From the NCBI RefSeq assembly GCF_947242115.1, contig NC_074724.1, positions 34,425,005 to 34,489,004 on the forward strand: a stretch of 64,000 bases of DNA, in the 5' to 3' direction. The position numbers and the translations under genes are program-made. This DNA is from Biomphalaria glabrata (taxonomy: Eukaryota > Mollusca > Gastropoda > Planorbidae). Below are positions 50,701 to 58,254 of the stretch, one piece after another. The stretch's first letter is position 1. The number at the start of each line of letters is the position of its first letter. The notes below the pieces were generated by a model. That model had not been told where the DNA came from. It was given only the letters and a program-made list of their open reading frames with translations, and searched no databases.

Positions 50701-53700
50701 CTGGGAGGGCCTAGGAGTCAGGAGGGGGAAGTGAGGAAAAGATTTTCTTGACAAGAAATAACCCTACTGTCTGACCTGCGCTTTTCCATGGCAACAGCAG
50801 AAACAATTGACCCTGTAGGTTATTACCGAAAACAAAACGTCACATCAATATAGAGCAATTAGAAACATGATTGCTATGTGCACTGAAAGAGGAATGAAAT
50901 TCAAGCGACTCTATAATACCAACAAAGCCCTAACACTGTCTCCGCAAGGTAGACATTCTCTTTCAGTAAAACAAAACAAATTTGTATATTGCTAGAAAAA
51001 AAAACGAAAAAAAAAAAACTGCCAAATCTGATTAATCACGTCATACCTAATTGGGCAGAAAGTTTAGAAAGGAATTCTTTCATACAGTCAATCGGGTTAA
51101 TCAGACCAGCCGGTAATTAGGACCAAAATGATCGCAGCCCATGTGGTCCGATCAACCAGATTTGATTATTTTTTTTAACGTTTTGTTTTTCATTAATTAA
51201 AATATTTAAAACTCCCAAGCTTGGACCAAGTGCACTGAGACAATGCTAGAATACGGTGCACAAGCGTGTGGAGACACTGCTATAAGCTTAAGTCACATGA
51301 TCTGTTCTATAATCAACAAATAGTGAAACCGGCATTACACTTATGACATTAAAAAAAATATTCAAGGAAAAAAAATGCAGCCAATACTGCACTGTACTTG
51401 TATTCAAAGTCACAAAAACAAAACTAACAGCATACAACTCCTCAAGTAAAGGTGCGCCAAAAAAACAAAAAAAAAAACAATAACAAATAGAATAACAACA
51501 TGGTGCATCATGTAACACACACACACACACACAATTGGTCTGGCCGCGGCCAGGAATAGAGAAAATGGTTGCAAGCTTGGAAAAAGTTAAGTGGTCCAAC
51601 TAGTCGACAGAAGTGTTCAGACAAAATACTACGAAAGACAAGCAAATAAAATATCACACTAGATAATGGAGAAAGACGAAAAATAAACAGGAGAGAGTAA
51701 AAAAAAATAATAATAAAGACATGCAGATCTACAGGAGTTGTCTAACCATGCTTTCAAAATGGTGAGACAGTAGCCATCTTTAATTTTTATTTAATTTGAC
51801 TTCATTAATCATTATTTAAAATGTAATTATTTTTAATTAATTAAAATACTTGTGAAATAAAAAAAAATGTTTTCTTTTTTAAACTACGAAAGTTAATTTC
51901 AATCATTCATTCTGGAATTATTGACTTGATGTGATATTTTATTTTATTCTGATCCATATGTGTATACACAAAGGCTCAGTGGTTGACTTGCCGCTGGGCA
52001 GGAAGCGCCTAAATCTAACACCACTCACCTTTGACCTGCACCTGGACCCTAGGGGAGCTTGGGCCGCTGCCTAACACGTTGTAGGGAGTACACTTGTAGC
52101 TTCCCGCATCAGACTCTTCAACATTACTGACCTGTGCAAACAATGGGATGACCAGGTTGAGGATGGCAATGTGAACAACATTAAATTTTGAGCGTCTGCA
52201 AGTAGTTTTGGTGTGAGAAAGTATAATGCAGGTTTCTATATAACTGACAAAATTAAACCCTTAAAAATATTTTTAATACATCATTCTAATTTTTTTTTTT
52301 TTATTACTTGTATTGTAGCCGACTTAAATTTTTAAAAAGTATTACAAAAATTAATTTTATATTTCCTTTTTACCAATACAATAAATAATATTTACGCAGT
52401 ACGAGCTATAAGCTATTAACTCTTTCTCTCCGTGATTATTTCCATGATCCGACGGAATTATTTTGTTCTTTCTCTCTGTTATAATTAAACTTCTATAACT
52501 TTTTAATCAGAAAATATTTTATTTTGGTATAGAACTGAAGGGGAATGCTTTCTCTTTTTATACAACACAAATAATTGTTTATAAAAACAAAAATTATTTA
52601 ATGGGGTAAAATCAACGATGGTATCGTCAAATAGGAGAGAAAGAGTTAAATAAAAAGGTGTAGGACTGCAACGGCCAGGTAACACAGGGCTAATACTATT
52701 CGCTGGAAACTCGGGGCCCATTATGAGGCTGCTGGTAATGTGGTACGCGCTCTAGACTGTCATTTGGTGGTCTCGAATGTGCTGGGTTCAATCCCTGCTC
52801 ACTGCAACCCATCACCCTGCTGGAGATTTGAGCTACGACGTTATTATCTTCACAATCTGAAGTAACACTCAAAACATATAAAACATATTATACACCTTGA
52901 GGAGCTCACAATAACATATTTGATATGGGGAAACAGCCTTAATGAGAAAGCAAAATTTTCAGACATTTTTTGAATTCTCTTGAGTTTAATCTTCAAAAAA
53001 AAAAGTGTTTTTAAGGTTAAGAGTCAAGGGAAATGATTAGGAGCAAAATATAAATAACAATATTTAACATTATAAAAAAGGGTTTTAAAAAAGGCATGTT
53101 TTTAAGTTTACTTGGACTTGTGTCTCACCAATAAAGTCCCATTTTCCAAAATATCAAAACGGCCCATCGAGGAGACAGAGTTCTGGTCCTTGGTCCACAG
53201 AACGTTTTTCAGTGGAGGGTTAGCATCAACGGGGCAGTCAATTTGTTGGAGATATCCTTTAGCCCATGTAATCTCTGCTGGCATTTTCTGAGTAATCACT
53301 TCAGGTTTATCTGAAAGAACAAATGTGCAACTTTTATTTTGAAATTCTTTTCATTATATATTTTCACAATGTTCTCCATAATAATAATAATCTTTAATAT
53401 CCAGGAGGAACTTTGTTTTACAACTGGGCATTACATTTGACAGTACATTATAAGAGCAAACAATTTAAATGATAGCATACCAAATGTACATTCACACCAC
53501 AGTTTCTTTTACATGACACACGAAACTTCAAAAGTAATTTACAATTTCCTCAATGATTTAATTGCTAAAGGAACAAAAGAGTTCTTGTGTCTGTTGGTTT
53601 TTGTGATTGGTGTAATGTTATCTCCTTGGTGATGGTAAAATGTTAAAATCTTGAACCAGAAGGTGTTTTTTTTTATGCTTCTTCTTCTTTCTCGTTCTAT

Positions 53701-55984
53701 TTTTATGTTGGAGCCTTCAGATCACTAGGCCAATATATGAAATGAACTGCGCAGTGGTTTCCAAATCAGGGAGCTCTCCATATAGTTTTCTTTCTATGGG
53801 GGTGTTTTGGAGGCTTTATGCTTAAAATCTTTATAGCTTTCTTAACAATGTTGTACTCAAATATGTGTCCGGGTTAGGTTTATTTGTTGCCATTGATCTT
53901 ACTAGCAACATTTAAAATTGTATTAAGTTTGAGGGAATGGCCTTGGTTTGCACATATAGTATTTGTCCACTTGAATCTAAGCATAAATATACACAAATAT
54001 AGCCCAAAATATATATAACGTGAGAAAGGAGGATAAAGAGAGAGTTTAACCTGGTCGTGGGTATGCTGGGATTGTTGTCTTAAATCGCGATTGTCACCAA
54101 CCACTGGCACATGTAGAAAGTTTGGGCTGGGATGAAATAAAGAAAGAAGAAAAATAGTTTCCCGTTCAGACCCGCAATCTATAGGGCACAATGACCAACC
54201 GCTTTACTTTCCCCAACTAAAGTTAGGTACCCATTTCAATTGGGTGGACTCAGGGGCGCCCTAAAAATCTTAAATTCGAATTCCCAGTCTTCACAGCGAA
54301 TCCAATCCAGGATTGGAAGTCAAACTAGTTAAGAAGAAGGACCTAAAGATTAATGCTGTTGATATCTTCACTAACGGAAGTACTTAATTTTATCACAATA
54401 TAATCAATCAAGAGAAAGATTTGAGCACAACGAAAGTTTTTAGTTTGTATACGAAATCTTTCTTTAAACCTTCAACGACATCATTTAAGAAGGATTTGGA
54501 GTAAATTACAATAATACTCTAAAGAGAAACAAAAAATGCCTGAGTTTACTCACAGATGATGTTTAGGTAAGCAGGGGCTTCATCGTTCCCGAGAGAGTTG
54601 CTTGCCTTGCATGTGTACCATGCTCGATCTGTCTTCACTGCAGGTTTTATTAACAGACTTCCATCATCTAAAATTCTGTATGGGAAAGAGTACCAGAAAA
54701 TTAACTTCAAGCAATCTCAGCGAGGTTTTATGATTTTAAATAAAATTTTGCTAATTAGAATCAAGCCATCTGTGCCAAATAAAAAATGAAATTTCAAAGC
54801 TAATGTAACATAAAAGAAGAAAGTCAGATCCAGTTTTTAATAACCCATGGAAAACAATCATACCTTCTCTATACATATCTTTCTACACATGTGGCTACAG
54901 ATAGAAATGAAGCCAGCAAAGTAAATGTAAACAGAATTTTATGCCATATGATTAGGCATGTATGTATATTAAAACATTAGACTGTATTACCTTGGTGATC
55001 AGGATTTCAAGGCGTCCCTTGATATAACAGAGTACAAAAAGGTATCTGATATCTTTTGGATAAATAATAGACATACATGTACCAAGAGCACAAATTGAAT
55101 AGTTTCCTCCTGCCCCAGACTTGCTGATCTCCGCCTCTACAGGTCTGGGAAACCAAAAATTCTTGACCTGCATTGTGAAGTGTACGCACTACACAAGACA
55201 GCCAGGTTTCTGTCCAGGGCTTTTGCAAGAGAGGATTTAAGCCTCTCAAGCCCTCACTCTAATGGAGTTTGATGATGATGCTCTCCTGACACAGAAGACT
55301 AAGCTCCAGCATGCCAGATGGTAAAATCCCAAAAGATATCTTTTTATATGCTGAGCTTCAGTAGGGAGTCAGAGCCAAGGGCCACCCAAGACTAATCTAT
55401 AGAGATGTCTGTAAGCGAAACATGAGAACCACAGGCATCAACAAAAGTATGTGGGAGGAAATATCTCAAGACCGCAGTGCATGGAGACAGACTGTGCATG
55501 CTGCTATGCTCCTTGCACAGAGCAAAAGAAATGAGTGGCTTTAGTCAAAGAAAAAGAAATCTACCCCATCAGCTAGCCCTAAAACAGATGCATACACATG
55601 CACAAACTGTGGCAAACTCTGCCACTTCATGACTGACTTTATTAGCCACACCAGATTCTTCCCCATCTCAAGACGAAACAAAAACCAAGACTCATCTGGG
55701 TGCATCTGTTGTCTTCTGAGAGAGAGAGAGAGAGAGAGAGCGATAAATAGAGAAATATATACAGTTGACAATACGTCTTTCCGATCATTTAAAAATCAAA
55801 TTCTCTACTATGCTTACGATATTCTCTGTGCCATGAAACTGTCTGTTGTTCTTATGTCAACTGTGTCCTTGTACCAGGTAAAAGATATGGGCTGCGGGAA
55901 AGCTTCTATCACACAAGGAAGCACCACCCTCTGCCCGTCCACTACGGTAATGTTGCTTGGTCGCTGCATAATGACAGGACCACC
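24587..55984 (-). CDS. IGSF9: IGSF9/Turtle-type Ig-FN3 neuronal adhesion receptor (5' partial, 15 exons)
   Basis: Fifteen exons with GT/AG boundaries and matching phases join into about 1315 residues, open at the N-terminus. Domains in order: Ig3 (1-96), Ig4 (97-195), Ig5 (196-285), FN3-1 (286-380), linker (381-407), FN3-2 (408-504), a Ser/Pro/Asn stretch (505-521), a transmembrane helix (about 529-551), and a long cytoplasmic tail to 1315. Each Ig domain has its two Cys and a Trp (TWYKD, LWTKD, VHWIK; WYTC, YKC, YEC). FN3-1 carries SWEPxxDGG as in vertebrate IGSF9. The tail carries TSGDENYEFDS (about residue 1196) and LREEF (about 1268), which I recall from IGSF9, IGSF9B and Turtle. Family members are homophilic surface proteins acting in dendrite and axon branching, tiling and synapse maturation. 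Full members have five Ig domains, so the signal peptide, Ig1 and Ig2 must lie upstream beyond 64000. Orthology is inferred from remembered sequences; IGSF9 versus IGSF9B is not meaningful outside vertebrates. Confidence 0.88.
26950..27125 (-). mobile_element. SINE-B copy
   Basis: Minus strand: TGCCTGGTCGTGCAGCGTGC head, GGGTTCATACCCTGCC (B box), AGTTTGGACTAGGCTG, ACTCTGAAGGAACATCGGAG. In the last intron of the IGSF9-like gene, same orientation as the gene. Confidence 0.75.
28029..28269 (+). repeat. about 60-bp tandem repeat, 4 copies
   Basis: Unit TAGATCTTTTCAATGGAAGG + ATAGTCTTCAATAAATAAAT + ACTAAGTCA followed by a variable (TA)n. Length changes between copies are mostly in the TA run. Confidence 0.9.
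28405..28590 (-). mobile_element. LINE RNase H-domain fragment
   Basis: Minus strand ATCAGCAACCACAAAGAGAA GTGGCTCAACCAATGGGCAA matches the element at 48050-48612, as do its CCCGCAAAGAGCAATCTACA and GGACAGGACACACAA blocks, with a central deletion. Confidence 0.7.
28590..29340 (-). repeat. unclassified GC-richer repeat-like block with hairpin
   Basis: A 750-bp block less AT-rich than the intron around it, joined to the LINE fragment at 28405-28590. It starts with a perfect 11-bp stem and 5-nt loop (28592-28618: GAAAGTGGGGA / TCCCCACTTTC). No coherent frame. It may be more of the LINE or a second element. Confidence 0.35.
29598..29640 (-). CDS. IGSF9: IGSF9-like exon: membrane-proximal cytoplasmic
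   Basis: 43 bp, phase 1 in and phase 2 out, acceptor CAACAG, donor GTAAGT. It encodes NDVTYGKPDEMNGR and joins the last exon in frame to read GRHEPTPKWDRWQ. Confidence 0.78.
29778..29980 (+). mobile_element. SINE-A copy
   Basis: TTGCCTGAGTGGTAAAGCGT head (A-box-like), GCGAAGACTGGGATTTTTAG, CACCCAGCTCAAATGGGTAC CTGACTG; diverged from the copies at 40316 and 60398. Confidence 0.65.
30787..30921 (-). CDS. IGSF9: IGSF9-like exon: transmembrane segment
   Basis: 135 bp, phase 1 on both sides, acceptor CATCAG, donor GTAAGA. It reads DDLVLPEALIGGIIGGVLFL then LVAVLLALVAIFHSRKKDRK. About 23 uninterrupted hydrophobic residues with a GGxxGG packing motif are followed by a basic stop-transfer cluster, giving a type I orientation. 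Confidence 0.88.
30922..32488 (-). other. intron between TM and juxtamembrane exons; nothing recognised
   Basis: A-rich intronic DNA. The 31487-31699 minus frame is a Phe/Leu-rich artefact of poly-purine DNA. No element or extra exon supported. Confidence 0.5.
32489..32539 (-). CDS. IGSF9: IGSF9-like small juxtamembrane exon (17 aa, likely cassette)
   Basis: 51 bp, phase 1 on both sides, acceptor TTCTAG, donor GTATAG. It encodes GKPKSPANPNADASSSS, a flexible Ser/Asn/Pro stretch between FN3-2 and the membrane. It is supported by splice sites, phase and an open frame only. Because exon 11 and the transmembrane exon are also phase 1, it can be included or skipped freely. Confidence 0.6.
32540..34276 (-). 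other. intron; no gene supported
   Basis: Includes a minus-strand LINE tail fragment near 33340-33390 (TTATCTTATATAATACAGAC GTTACTTCA). The 173-codon plus-strand frame at 33396-33917 is rich in Phe, Ile, Asn and His, with no domain and no homology I recognise; it follows from AT content. Confidence 0.5.
34277..34464 (-). CDS. IGSF9: IGSF9-like exon: FN3-2, second half
   Basis: 188 bp, phase 2 in and phase 1 out, acceptor ATCTAG, donor GTAAGT. It begins YKIEYSHENSNWIIYPVRVI and continues with TYNIRLRSYGVLAFSIPSKA. The C' strand YKIEY and the Y-x-I/F-R-x-x-S-Y-G-x-x strand fit FN3; the usual TxYxFRV has become GTYNIRL. Confidence 0.82.
34678..34839 (+). mobile_element. hAT-like MITE
   Basis: Starts CAGCGTTTCTCAAA and ends with GTTTTGGAAACACTT (imperfect inverted ends like CAGTGTTTCCCAAAC). 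Internally TGAGATTTAGTGAAACACTA and GCGGAACACAGT. No clear 8-bp duplication. Confidence 0.5.
34840..35195 (-). mobile_element. LINE ORF2 C-terminus with zinc-finger end
   Basis: Minus-strand frames read DVCKRDMKLFKIDTS, TLDTSTWRASIKEA, and DDICPTCDRSCVSRIGLFKS, the end typical of invertebrate LINE ORF2 (WE...DR..WR then C-x2-C...H). Frames are broken. Related to 55280-55720. Confidence 0.7.
35200..35980. other. intronic DNA, origin not recognised
   Basis: The plus-strand frame 35463-36032 (189 codons) runs into a tandem repeat at its 3' end and shows no domain. It may be a decayed mobile element; I cannot support a gene. Confidence 0.4.
35981..36206 (+). repeat. 19-bp tandem repeat, about 12 copies
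   Basis: Unit TTGTTCAGATTGAATTTTC with single-base length changes. Lies about 55 bp intronward of the FN3-2 exon 5' splice site at 36260. Confidence 0.95.
36260..36362 (-). CDS. IGSF9: IGSF9-like exon: FN3-2, first half
   Basis: 103 bp, phase 1 in and phase 2 out, acceptor TTTCAG, donor GTAAGT. It reads PSEPQNLSAQVRDKDIILNW then KVPLISPVPIFS. PxxPxNLxAxV...I.L.W is the FN3 A-C strand pattern. A 19-bp tandem repeat starts about 55 bp downstream of its donor. Confidence 0.83.
37425..37525 (+). mobile_element. LINE 3' end fragment (tail type AAGATA)
   Basis: TTGGTTAATATGCATGACTA, GCGCATAGGACGTAATCATC, AACGTCTGTATTACATAAGA, followed by AAGATA-like and poly-A tail. Confidence 0.65.
37535..37860 (-). 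repeat. unclassified repeat-like block after LINE tail
   Basis: GC-richer than its surroundings, starts right after the poly-A at 37530-37552. The 129-codon minus frame has no recognisable domain. No second copy in the window. Confidence 0.3.
37929..38009 (-). CDS. IGSF9: IGSF9-like exon: linker between FN3 domains
   Basis: 81 bp, phase 1 on both sides, acceptor TTTCAG, donor GTAATA. It encodes AYDPKAVLALPVDREGVPYY followed by PEISENK. It has no fold signature and sits where vertebrate IGSF9 has a Pro-rich inter-FN3 linker. Being 27 codons and symmetric, it could be skipped without a frame change. Confidence 0.75.
38010..40300 (-). other. large FN3-1 to linker intron; nothing recognised
   Basis: AT-rich, many A-runs, no mobile element recognised and no alternative exon supported by splice sites with coding character. 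Confidence 0.5.
40316..40580 (-). mobile_element. SINE-A, full length with 15-bp TSD
   Basis: Flanked by CATTTCTACTGAGTA at 40301-40315 and 40581-40595, a perfect target duplication. On the minus strand: tRNA Ser/Leu-like head GATGGCTGAGTGGTTAAGCG, B box GGGTTCAAATCTC, body GAAGACTGGGATTTT, CCACCCAACTCTATTGGGTA, 3' end GCCCTATAGATCACGGATCT and a T-rich tail. It is the best-defined copy of the family. Confidence 0.9.
41831..42003 (-). CDS. IGSF9: IGSF9-like exon: FN3-1, second half
   Basis: 173 bp, phase 2 in and phase 1 out, donor GTAAAT. It has VFGLQPDTEYEFRIVARNAY then GDGTTSSVVRQRTL, the canonical L-P-x-T-x-Y-x-F-R-V-x-A-x-N FN3 signature. The 3' splice site (TTTGTTTCAG) is itself the repeated unit of the minisatellite that directly abuts this exon. 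Confidence 0.87.
42004..42162 (+). repeat. 35-bp minisatellite carrying a 3' splice site
   Basis: Four further copies of the sequence that forms the acceptor of the FN3-1 exon at 42003. On the minus strand each unit contains TACTCTTTGTTTCAGTTTTT, so the polypyrimidine tract, CAG and the first four exon bases are repeated. Confidence 0.95.
42590..42760 (+). repeat. repeat with TTCCAGGA motifs
   Basis: AAATTCCAGG twice, then CTTTCCAGGACATCCTGGAA TTTCAGG. Self-similar, mobile-element-like; class unknown. Confidence 0.35.
42830..44080 (-). other. intron, no gene supported
   Basis: The stretch 43320-43580 is less AT-rich and could be an old repeat. No motif, terminal repeat or coding frame was identified. 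Confidence 0.4.
44090..44480 (-). mobile_element. LINE ORF2 C-terminus (RNase H-bearing clade)
   Basis: Minus-strand frame reads EWQNLWEAETHSKLRQIVAD, then TMSRLRIGHTYITHSFVLKR, then LTMEHILVDCPRYQDVREKF, the W...L..LRxGHTxLTHxxLLx...C...TVEHILxxCPxY signature downstream of RNase H in I-, Jockey- and Nimbus-like LINEs. 5'-truncated. Confidence 0.8.
44840..45180 (+). repeat. 29-bp minisatellite, about 11.5 copies
   Basis: Unit GAAGACAGGAAACAGCTGGG + AAGCCATTA, almost identical between copies. Flanks (44700-44840 and 45180-45260, ending AAGATGATGATGG) look like a LINE C-terminal region, so the array may have grown inside one. Confidence 0.92.
45260..46219 (-). other. intron, little recognised
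   Basis: A short imperfect triplication of TGCTAATCCAG...CCATCTGCCATGCT at 45855-45945. No coding character otherwise. Confidence 0.45.
46220..46331 (-). CDS. IGSF9: IGSF9-like exon: FN3-1, first half
   Basis: 112 bp, phase 1 in and phase 2 out, acceptor CCACAG, donor GTAAGA. It reads TTPYAPYNVTVVPGLFNASI then SWEPAYDGGTTPYYFV. The TNVSVVP...VSWEPxxDGG layout is that of IGSF9 FN3-1. Confidence 0.87.
46356..46615 (+). mobile_element. LINE ORF2 C-terminus (SRAFAREDL family)
   Basis: Frame reads CSHILFDCPRPADLLLHRSG, then KQQILDLYGDMCAPCKTSGF, then LSRAFAREDLSLLSSHSEFD. The same end is at 55095-55280. Confidence 0.7.
47585..47772 (+). mobile_element. LINE C-terminus with (GAA)n tail
   Basis: Same family as 10305 and 18105, in plus orientation: ACTGCACTCTTTACCAAGGA, AACCACTGCGCAGTTCATCT, and a GAGGAAGAAGAGGAAGAAG tail. 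Confidence 0.7.
47825..47978 (-). CDS. IGSF9: IGSF9-like exon: Ig5, second half
   Basis: 154 bp, phase 0 in and phase 1 out, acceptor TTACAG, donor GTAAGT. It includes LEIKDLTKDDHGKYECRAIN followed by DVATVVSVTELRVS. The DxGxYxC signature closes Ig5; the vertebrate equivalent is LRPLTKEAHGRWECSASNAV. Confidence 0.87.
48050..48612 (+). mobile_element. LINE RNase H domain and 3' end
   Basis: Frame reads VQWISGHIGITGNEKADKLS, the RNase H W-x-P/S-G-H-x-G-x-x-G-N-E-x-A-D motif, then WLNQWASGNTGRAICKEM, IFQLRSGHTPLLNYHLNKI and a broken CxxC...H knuckle, with a GAAGAAGAAG tail. Lies between the two Ig5 exons. Confidence 0.82.
48979..49094 (-). CDS. IGSF9: IGSF9-like exon: Ig5, first half
   Basis: 116 bp, phase 1 in and phase 0 out, acceptor CTACAG, donor GTATGG. 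It reads PPRITISPDPLYIRNVGESV, then QMGCEATGTPSVSVHWIK with the first Ig Cys and the Trp. Confidence 0.85.
49095..51080 (-). other. Ig4-Ig5 intron, 5' two thirds; no gene supported
   Basis: No exon-like frame with splice sites. 50110-50260 has an AATAAA and a less AT-rich composition but lacks clear LTR ends. A GA-rich stretch lies at 50385-50545. Confidence 0.45.
51085..51170 (+). mobile_element. pogo/Tigger-like terminal fragment
   Basis: After a TA dinucleotide: CAGTCAATCGGGTTAATCAG then ACCAGCCGGTAATTAGGACC, similar in form to pogo/Tigger termini. The opposite terminus was not found. Confidence 0.4.
52029..52126 (-). CDS. IGSF9: IGSF9-like exon: Ig4, last part
   Basis: 98 bp, phase 2 in and phase 1 out, donor GTGAGT. 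It reads NVEESDAGSYKCTPYNVLGS, then GPSSPRVQVQVK. YKCTPYNxLG equals YSCTPYNSLG in vertebrate IGSF9. Two AG dinucleotides lie 5 bp apart at the acceptor; only the downstream one (exon start 52126) keeps the frame. Confidence 0.87.
52728..52890 (+). mobile_element. SINE-B, diverged copy
   Basis: CTGGGTTCAATCCCTGC (B box), CACCCTGCTGGAGATTTGAG, ATCTGAAGTAACACTCAAAA CATATAAAACA. Between the two Ig4 exons. Confidence 0.6.
53112..53310 (-). CDS. IGSF9: IGSF9-like exon: Ig4, first part
   Basis: 199 bp, phase 1 in and phase 2 out, donor GTAAAC. It contains QIDCPVDANPPLKNVLWTKD, equivalent to the IRCPVRANPPL-WTKDG block of vertebrate IGSF9 Ig4, then MGRFDILENGTLLVRHKS. The CPVxANPPL match is one of the strongest orthology clues in the extracellular part. 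Confidence 0.87.
53385..53665 (-). mobile_element. LINE 3' end (CR1-like, (ATT)n tail)
   Basis: Minus-strand frame ends TNRHKNSFVPLAIKSLRKL; the 3' UTR includes TTCCTCCTGGATATTAAAGA and an ATTATTATT tail. Confidence 0.65.
53682..53815 (-). mobile_element. LINE C-terminus with (GAA)n tail, short copy
   Basis: Minus strand ATAGAAAGAAAACTATATGG AGAGCTCCCTGATTTGG and AACCACTGCGCAGTTCATTT; GAAGAAGAAG tail. Lies just upstream of the CR1-like end, same strand. Confidence 0.7.
54160..54312 (-). mobile_element. SINE-A, 5'-truncated copy
   Basis: AATCTATAGGGCACAATGAC, AGTTAGGTACCCATTTCAAT TGGGTGGACTC, and TTCCCAGTCTTCACAG match the 40316-40580 element. Confidence 0.65.
54554..54675 (-). CDS. IGSF9: IGSF9-like exon: Ig3, second half
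   Basis: 122 bp, phase 2 in and phase 1 out, donor GTGAGT. It reads ILDDGSLLIKPAVKTDRAWY followed by TCKASNSLGNDEAP, the second Ig cysteine and the G strand. DGSL then YTC-SNGLG is the same order as in vertebrate IGSF9 Ig3. Confidence 0.85.
55095..55280 (+). mobile_element. LINE ORF2 C-terminus (SRAFAREDL family)
   Basis: GTCTGGGAAACCAAAAATTC TTGACCTGCATTGTGAAGTG and TTCTGTCCAGGGCTTTTGCA AGAGAGGATTTAAGCCTCTC align with 46440-46580. Ends at a GATGATGATG run. Confidence 0.65.
55280..55720 (+). mobile_element. LINE ORF2 C-terminus with zinc-finger end
   Basis: Frame pieces read YRDVCKRNMRTTGINKSMWE, then EISQDRSAWRQTVHAAMLLA, then YTCTNCGKLCHFMTDFISHT, the usual DVCKRxLK...WE..AxDRxxWR...CxxC...H end. 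It lies 100 bp from the Ig3 exon on the opposite strand. Confidence 0.75.
55719..55742 (+). repeat. (GA)n microsatellite
   Basis: Uninterrupted GA run at the end of the LINE fragment, about 75 bp from the Ig3 exon donor. Confidence 0.9.
55818..55984 (-). CDS. IGSF9: IGSF9-like exon: Ig3, first half
   Basis: 167 bp. The acceptor follows a T-rich tract ending AAG; the donor is GTAAGC. It reads VGPVIMQRPSNITVVDGQRV, then the first Ig Cys (VVLPC) and the Trp strand FTWYKDTVDI, ending RIS with phase 2. It matches the start of vertebrate IGSF9 Ig3 in layout. It is the most 5' exon I can find; nothing Ig-like is visible on this strand from 55985 to 64000. Confidence 0.82.
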
Positions 55985-56059
55985 TTAAAAAATAAAAAAA
56001 AACAGAATTTCAGATTCACGACTAGAACTAAAATCAAGTTCTTAGTTACAATAGCATGC

Positions 56060-56130
56060 CATATATATATACTTTAATTAAATCTATAGTATATATATAT
56101 ATATATATAATTAAATCTATATATATAATA
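56060..56130 (+). repeat. (TA)n microsatellite
   Basis: Two TA runs separated by ATTAAATCTA. Confidence 0.9.
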
Positions 56131-56399
56131 TATATAATTAATAACAATAGAATACATTTTATCTTGAACAAAATTCTGAAGAAAACTTACTAGATGTATA
56201 ATTGTTTATAATGCCTTTAGTTTTGGATACTACAAGCAACAGTACACCAACAAACACCAACATTTATTCTTAGCAGGCATTGAATGCTAACTTAGGGAAA
56301 AGTAACTTCAACATCCCAAACTGTCTCTTTCTTGTGGGTGTGTCATGAATTTTGTCTCGATCACTACTGACACTAGACTTGACTACATCTAGCTATCTA

Positions 56400-57470
56400 T
56401 CTTTAGAATCTATATATCCTACATCACCAAACTAGAAATAAATCTAGATTTCTGAAGGCAGAACAAAACGTTTGCCATGATCAATAATTAGAATCTAGAA
56501 TTGTAGAAAAAATGTACATGTTTATATAATCATAGATCTTTACATTATAATTATAATGTGGAATTCCAGATCTAGATATATTATATTGAATACAGTCTAT
56601 TATAGTCTATACTCCGTAGTATATATTTTATATTAATTATAAAGATTGTAATTAGAGATCTAGTGATTCTAGTCAGACTAGATCTCTAGAATTAGATCTA
56701 TATTTAGTCTAGAATACTGAATGATGAATGAATAGTTTAGATTCTAGATTCTACGTCCTACGCTTTCTAGTAAATTCTAGTTATAGTATGATAATTTATA
56801 AGTTAAATACTCTCAGTTATACTAAGACACTAAGTAGAATTACATAATATAATCTAATTACTAATTAAATTGGTAACTAATTCTTGTTCTAGATTAGTTC
56901 CTAGATCTAGATTCTAGATCTAGACAAGAAGTACTAGATTCATTCTAGACTCCAGAACTCTAGTCTAGATCTATGACTATGACATCTTTACATTACTTTG
57001 GACCACAACTTTGGTAATCTAAATCTAGACTAGAATCTAGATTCTACTATTTCTAGATCTAGAATCTAGACTTCTAGACTAGACTCTGGATAAATCTAGA
57101 ATCTAGATCTATAAACTATAATAATAATAAAATTAGTAGACTAGACTCTGGATAATAAAATTAGAAGATTTAAGAAGATTGACTAGATTCTCTAGACTCT
57201 ACTGATTGATAAATATTAGAAAATATCAATGAAAATCAGGAGAATCTCAGTCTCAGATTAATTTCATTAATTTAATTTAATAATTTAATGAGATTACTCA
57301 GAGTCAGAGACTGAGAGAGATTTTAAAAAGTAGAATAGTCTATTAGACTATGGCAGTATAGAGTATAGATTATATAGATTATAGATCTAGCTAGACTCTA
57401 TCTACTATCGAGTTTAGATGAATGTGATTTTACTACTATGCTAGTTCTAGACTAGTTTTAGACTCATATC
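56400..57470. repeat. TCTAGA/AGATCT-rich low-complexity DNA
   Basis: Dense overlapping palindromes TCTAGA, AGATCT and CTAGATCTAG with no fixed period. No coding frame. Similar DNA at 63400-64000 and in smaller patches elsewhere (9595, 16785, 19540). Confidence 0.7.
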
Positions 57471-58250
57471 TATCCAACATAAAAGAAACACCAAGTTGGT
57501 CAATCCTAAGACAGGTTAAGAAGAATAAAATCAACGAGTTCAAATAGGAAAAAAAACAGCATTGTTTCGTTCGTTAACAAAAGACTTTTAGATTCACTGG
57601 CCTGTATATATTAATTCGTCTTTAGATCTAACACACAATAACTGCATCTAGATCTAATTTACAGAAATATTTCGAATCTGAGCAGATTTTCAACACTGAT
57701 TTATCAATGGTTCATTTATAGGCCTACGTTAACCGTTTAGCAAGAAAATATATAATCTTTTATGGGCTATACTATCATCCAAAGCAAATAAATATTAAGC
57801 GGCGATACCACCATCCCATTGAGTTGAGTGCCGGCCCAAGCGGGCATTTGTCCAAATGCCAATAAAGCCAATCCGCCCCTGGATCTACCAGTACTAGTTA
57901 AATTTAATAAAATAATATAAAAAATAATAAATAGCACAATACAACCCTTTTAATCGTAAAGATAATAGATAATTTTGAAAAAAAAAGGGGGGGGGGTGAA
58001 GGAGGTTTTATAACGTTTTTGAGATTAATTTAATGACAATTAATGGAGTGCGTTTATAACGGAGGGGGAGAGTGAGAGAACGAAAGACTAATAAAGGTAA
58101 GACACGTTAAATATGACAGACGAATAAGTGATAAATAAAAACTATTTCTTTTTAGGTGGAGTGCGAGAGAAAGAGATGGAAAAAAAAAAGGGGGGGGGGG
58201 GGTTGTTAAGGGTCTAAACTAAGTAAGTGGTACGCTATAAAGTCTCGGCT
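57470..58250. other. intronic or upstream DNA with MITE fragment
   Basis: 57826-57882 holds GCCGGCCCAAGCGGGCATTT and AAAGCCAATCCGCCCCTG, the 3' terminus of the hAT-like MITE at 16003-16494. Two A-run to G-run junctions at 57977 and 58180. No gene seen. Confidence 0.5.
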
Positions 58251-58254
58251 AAAA

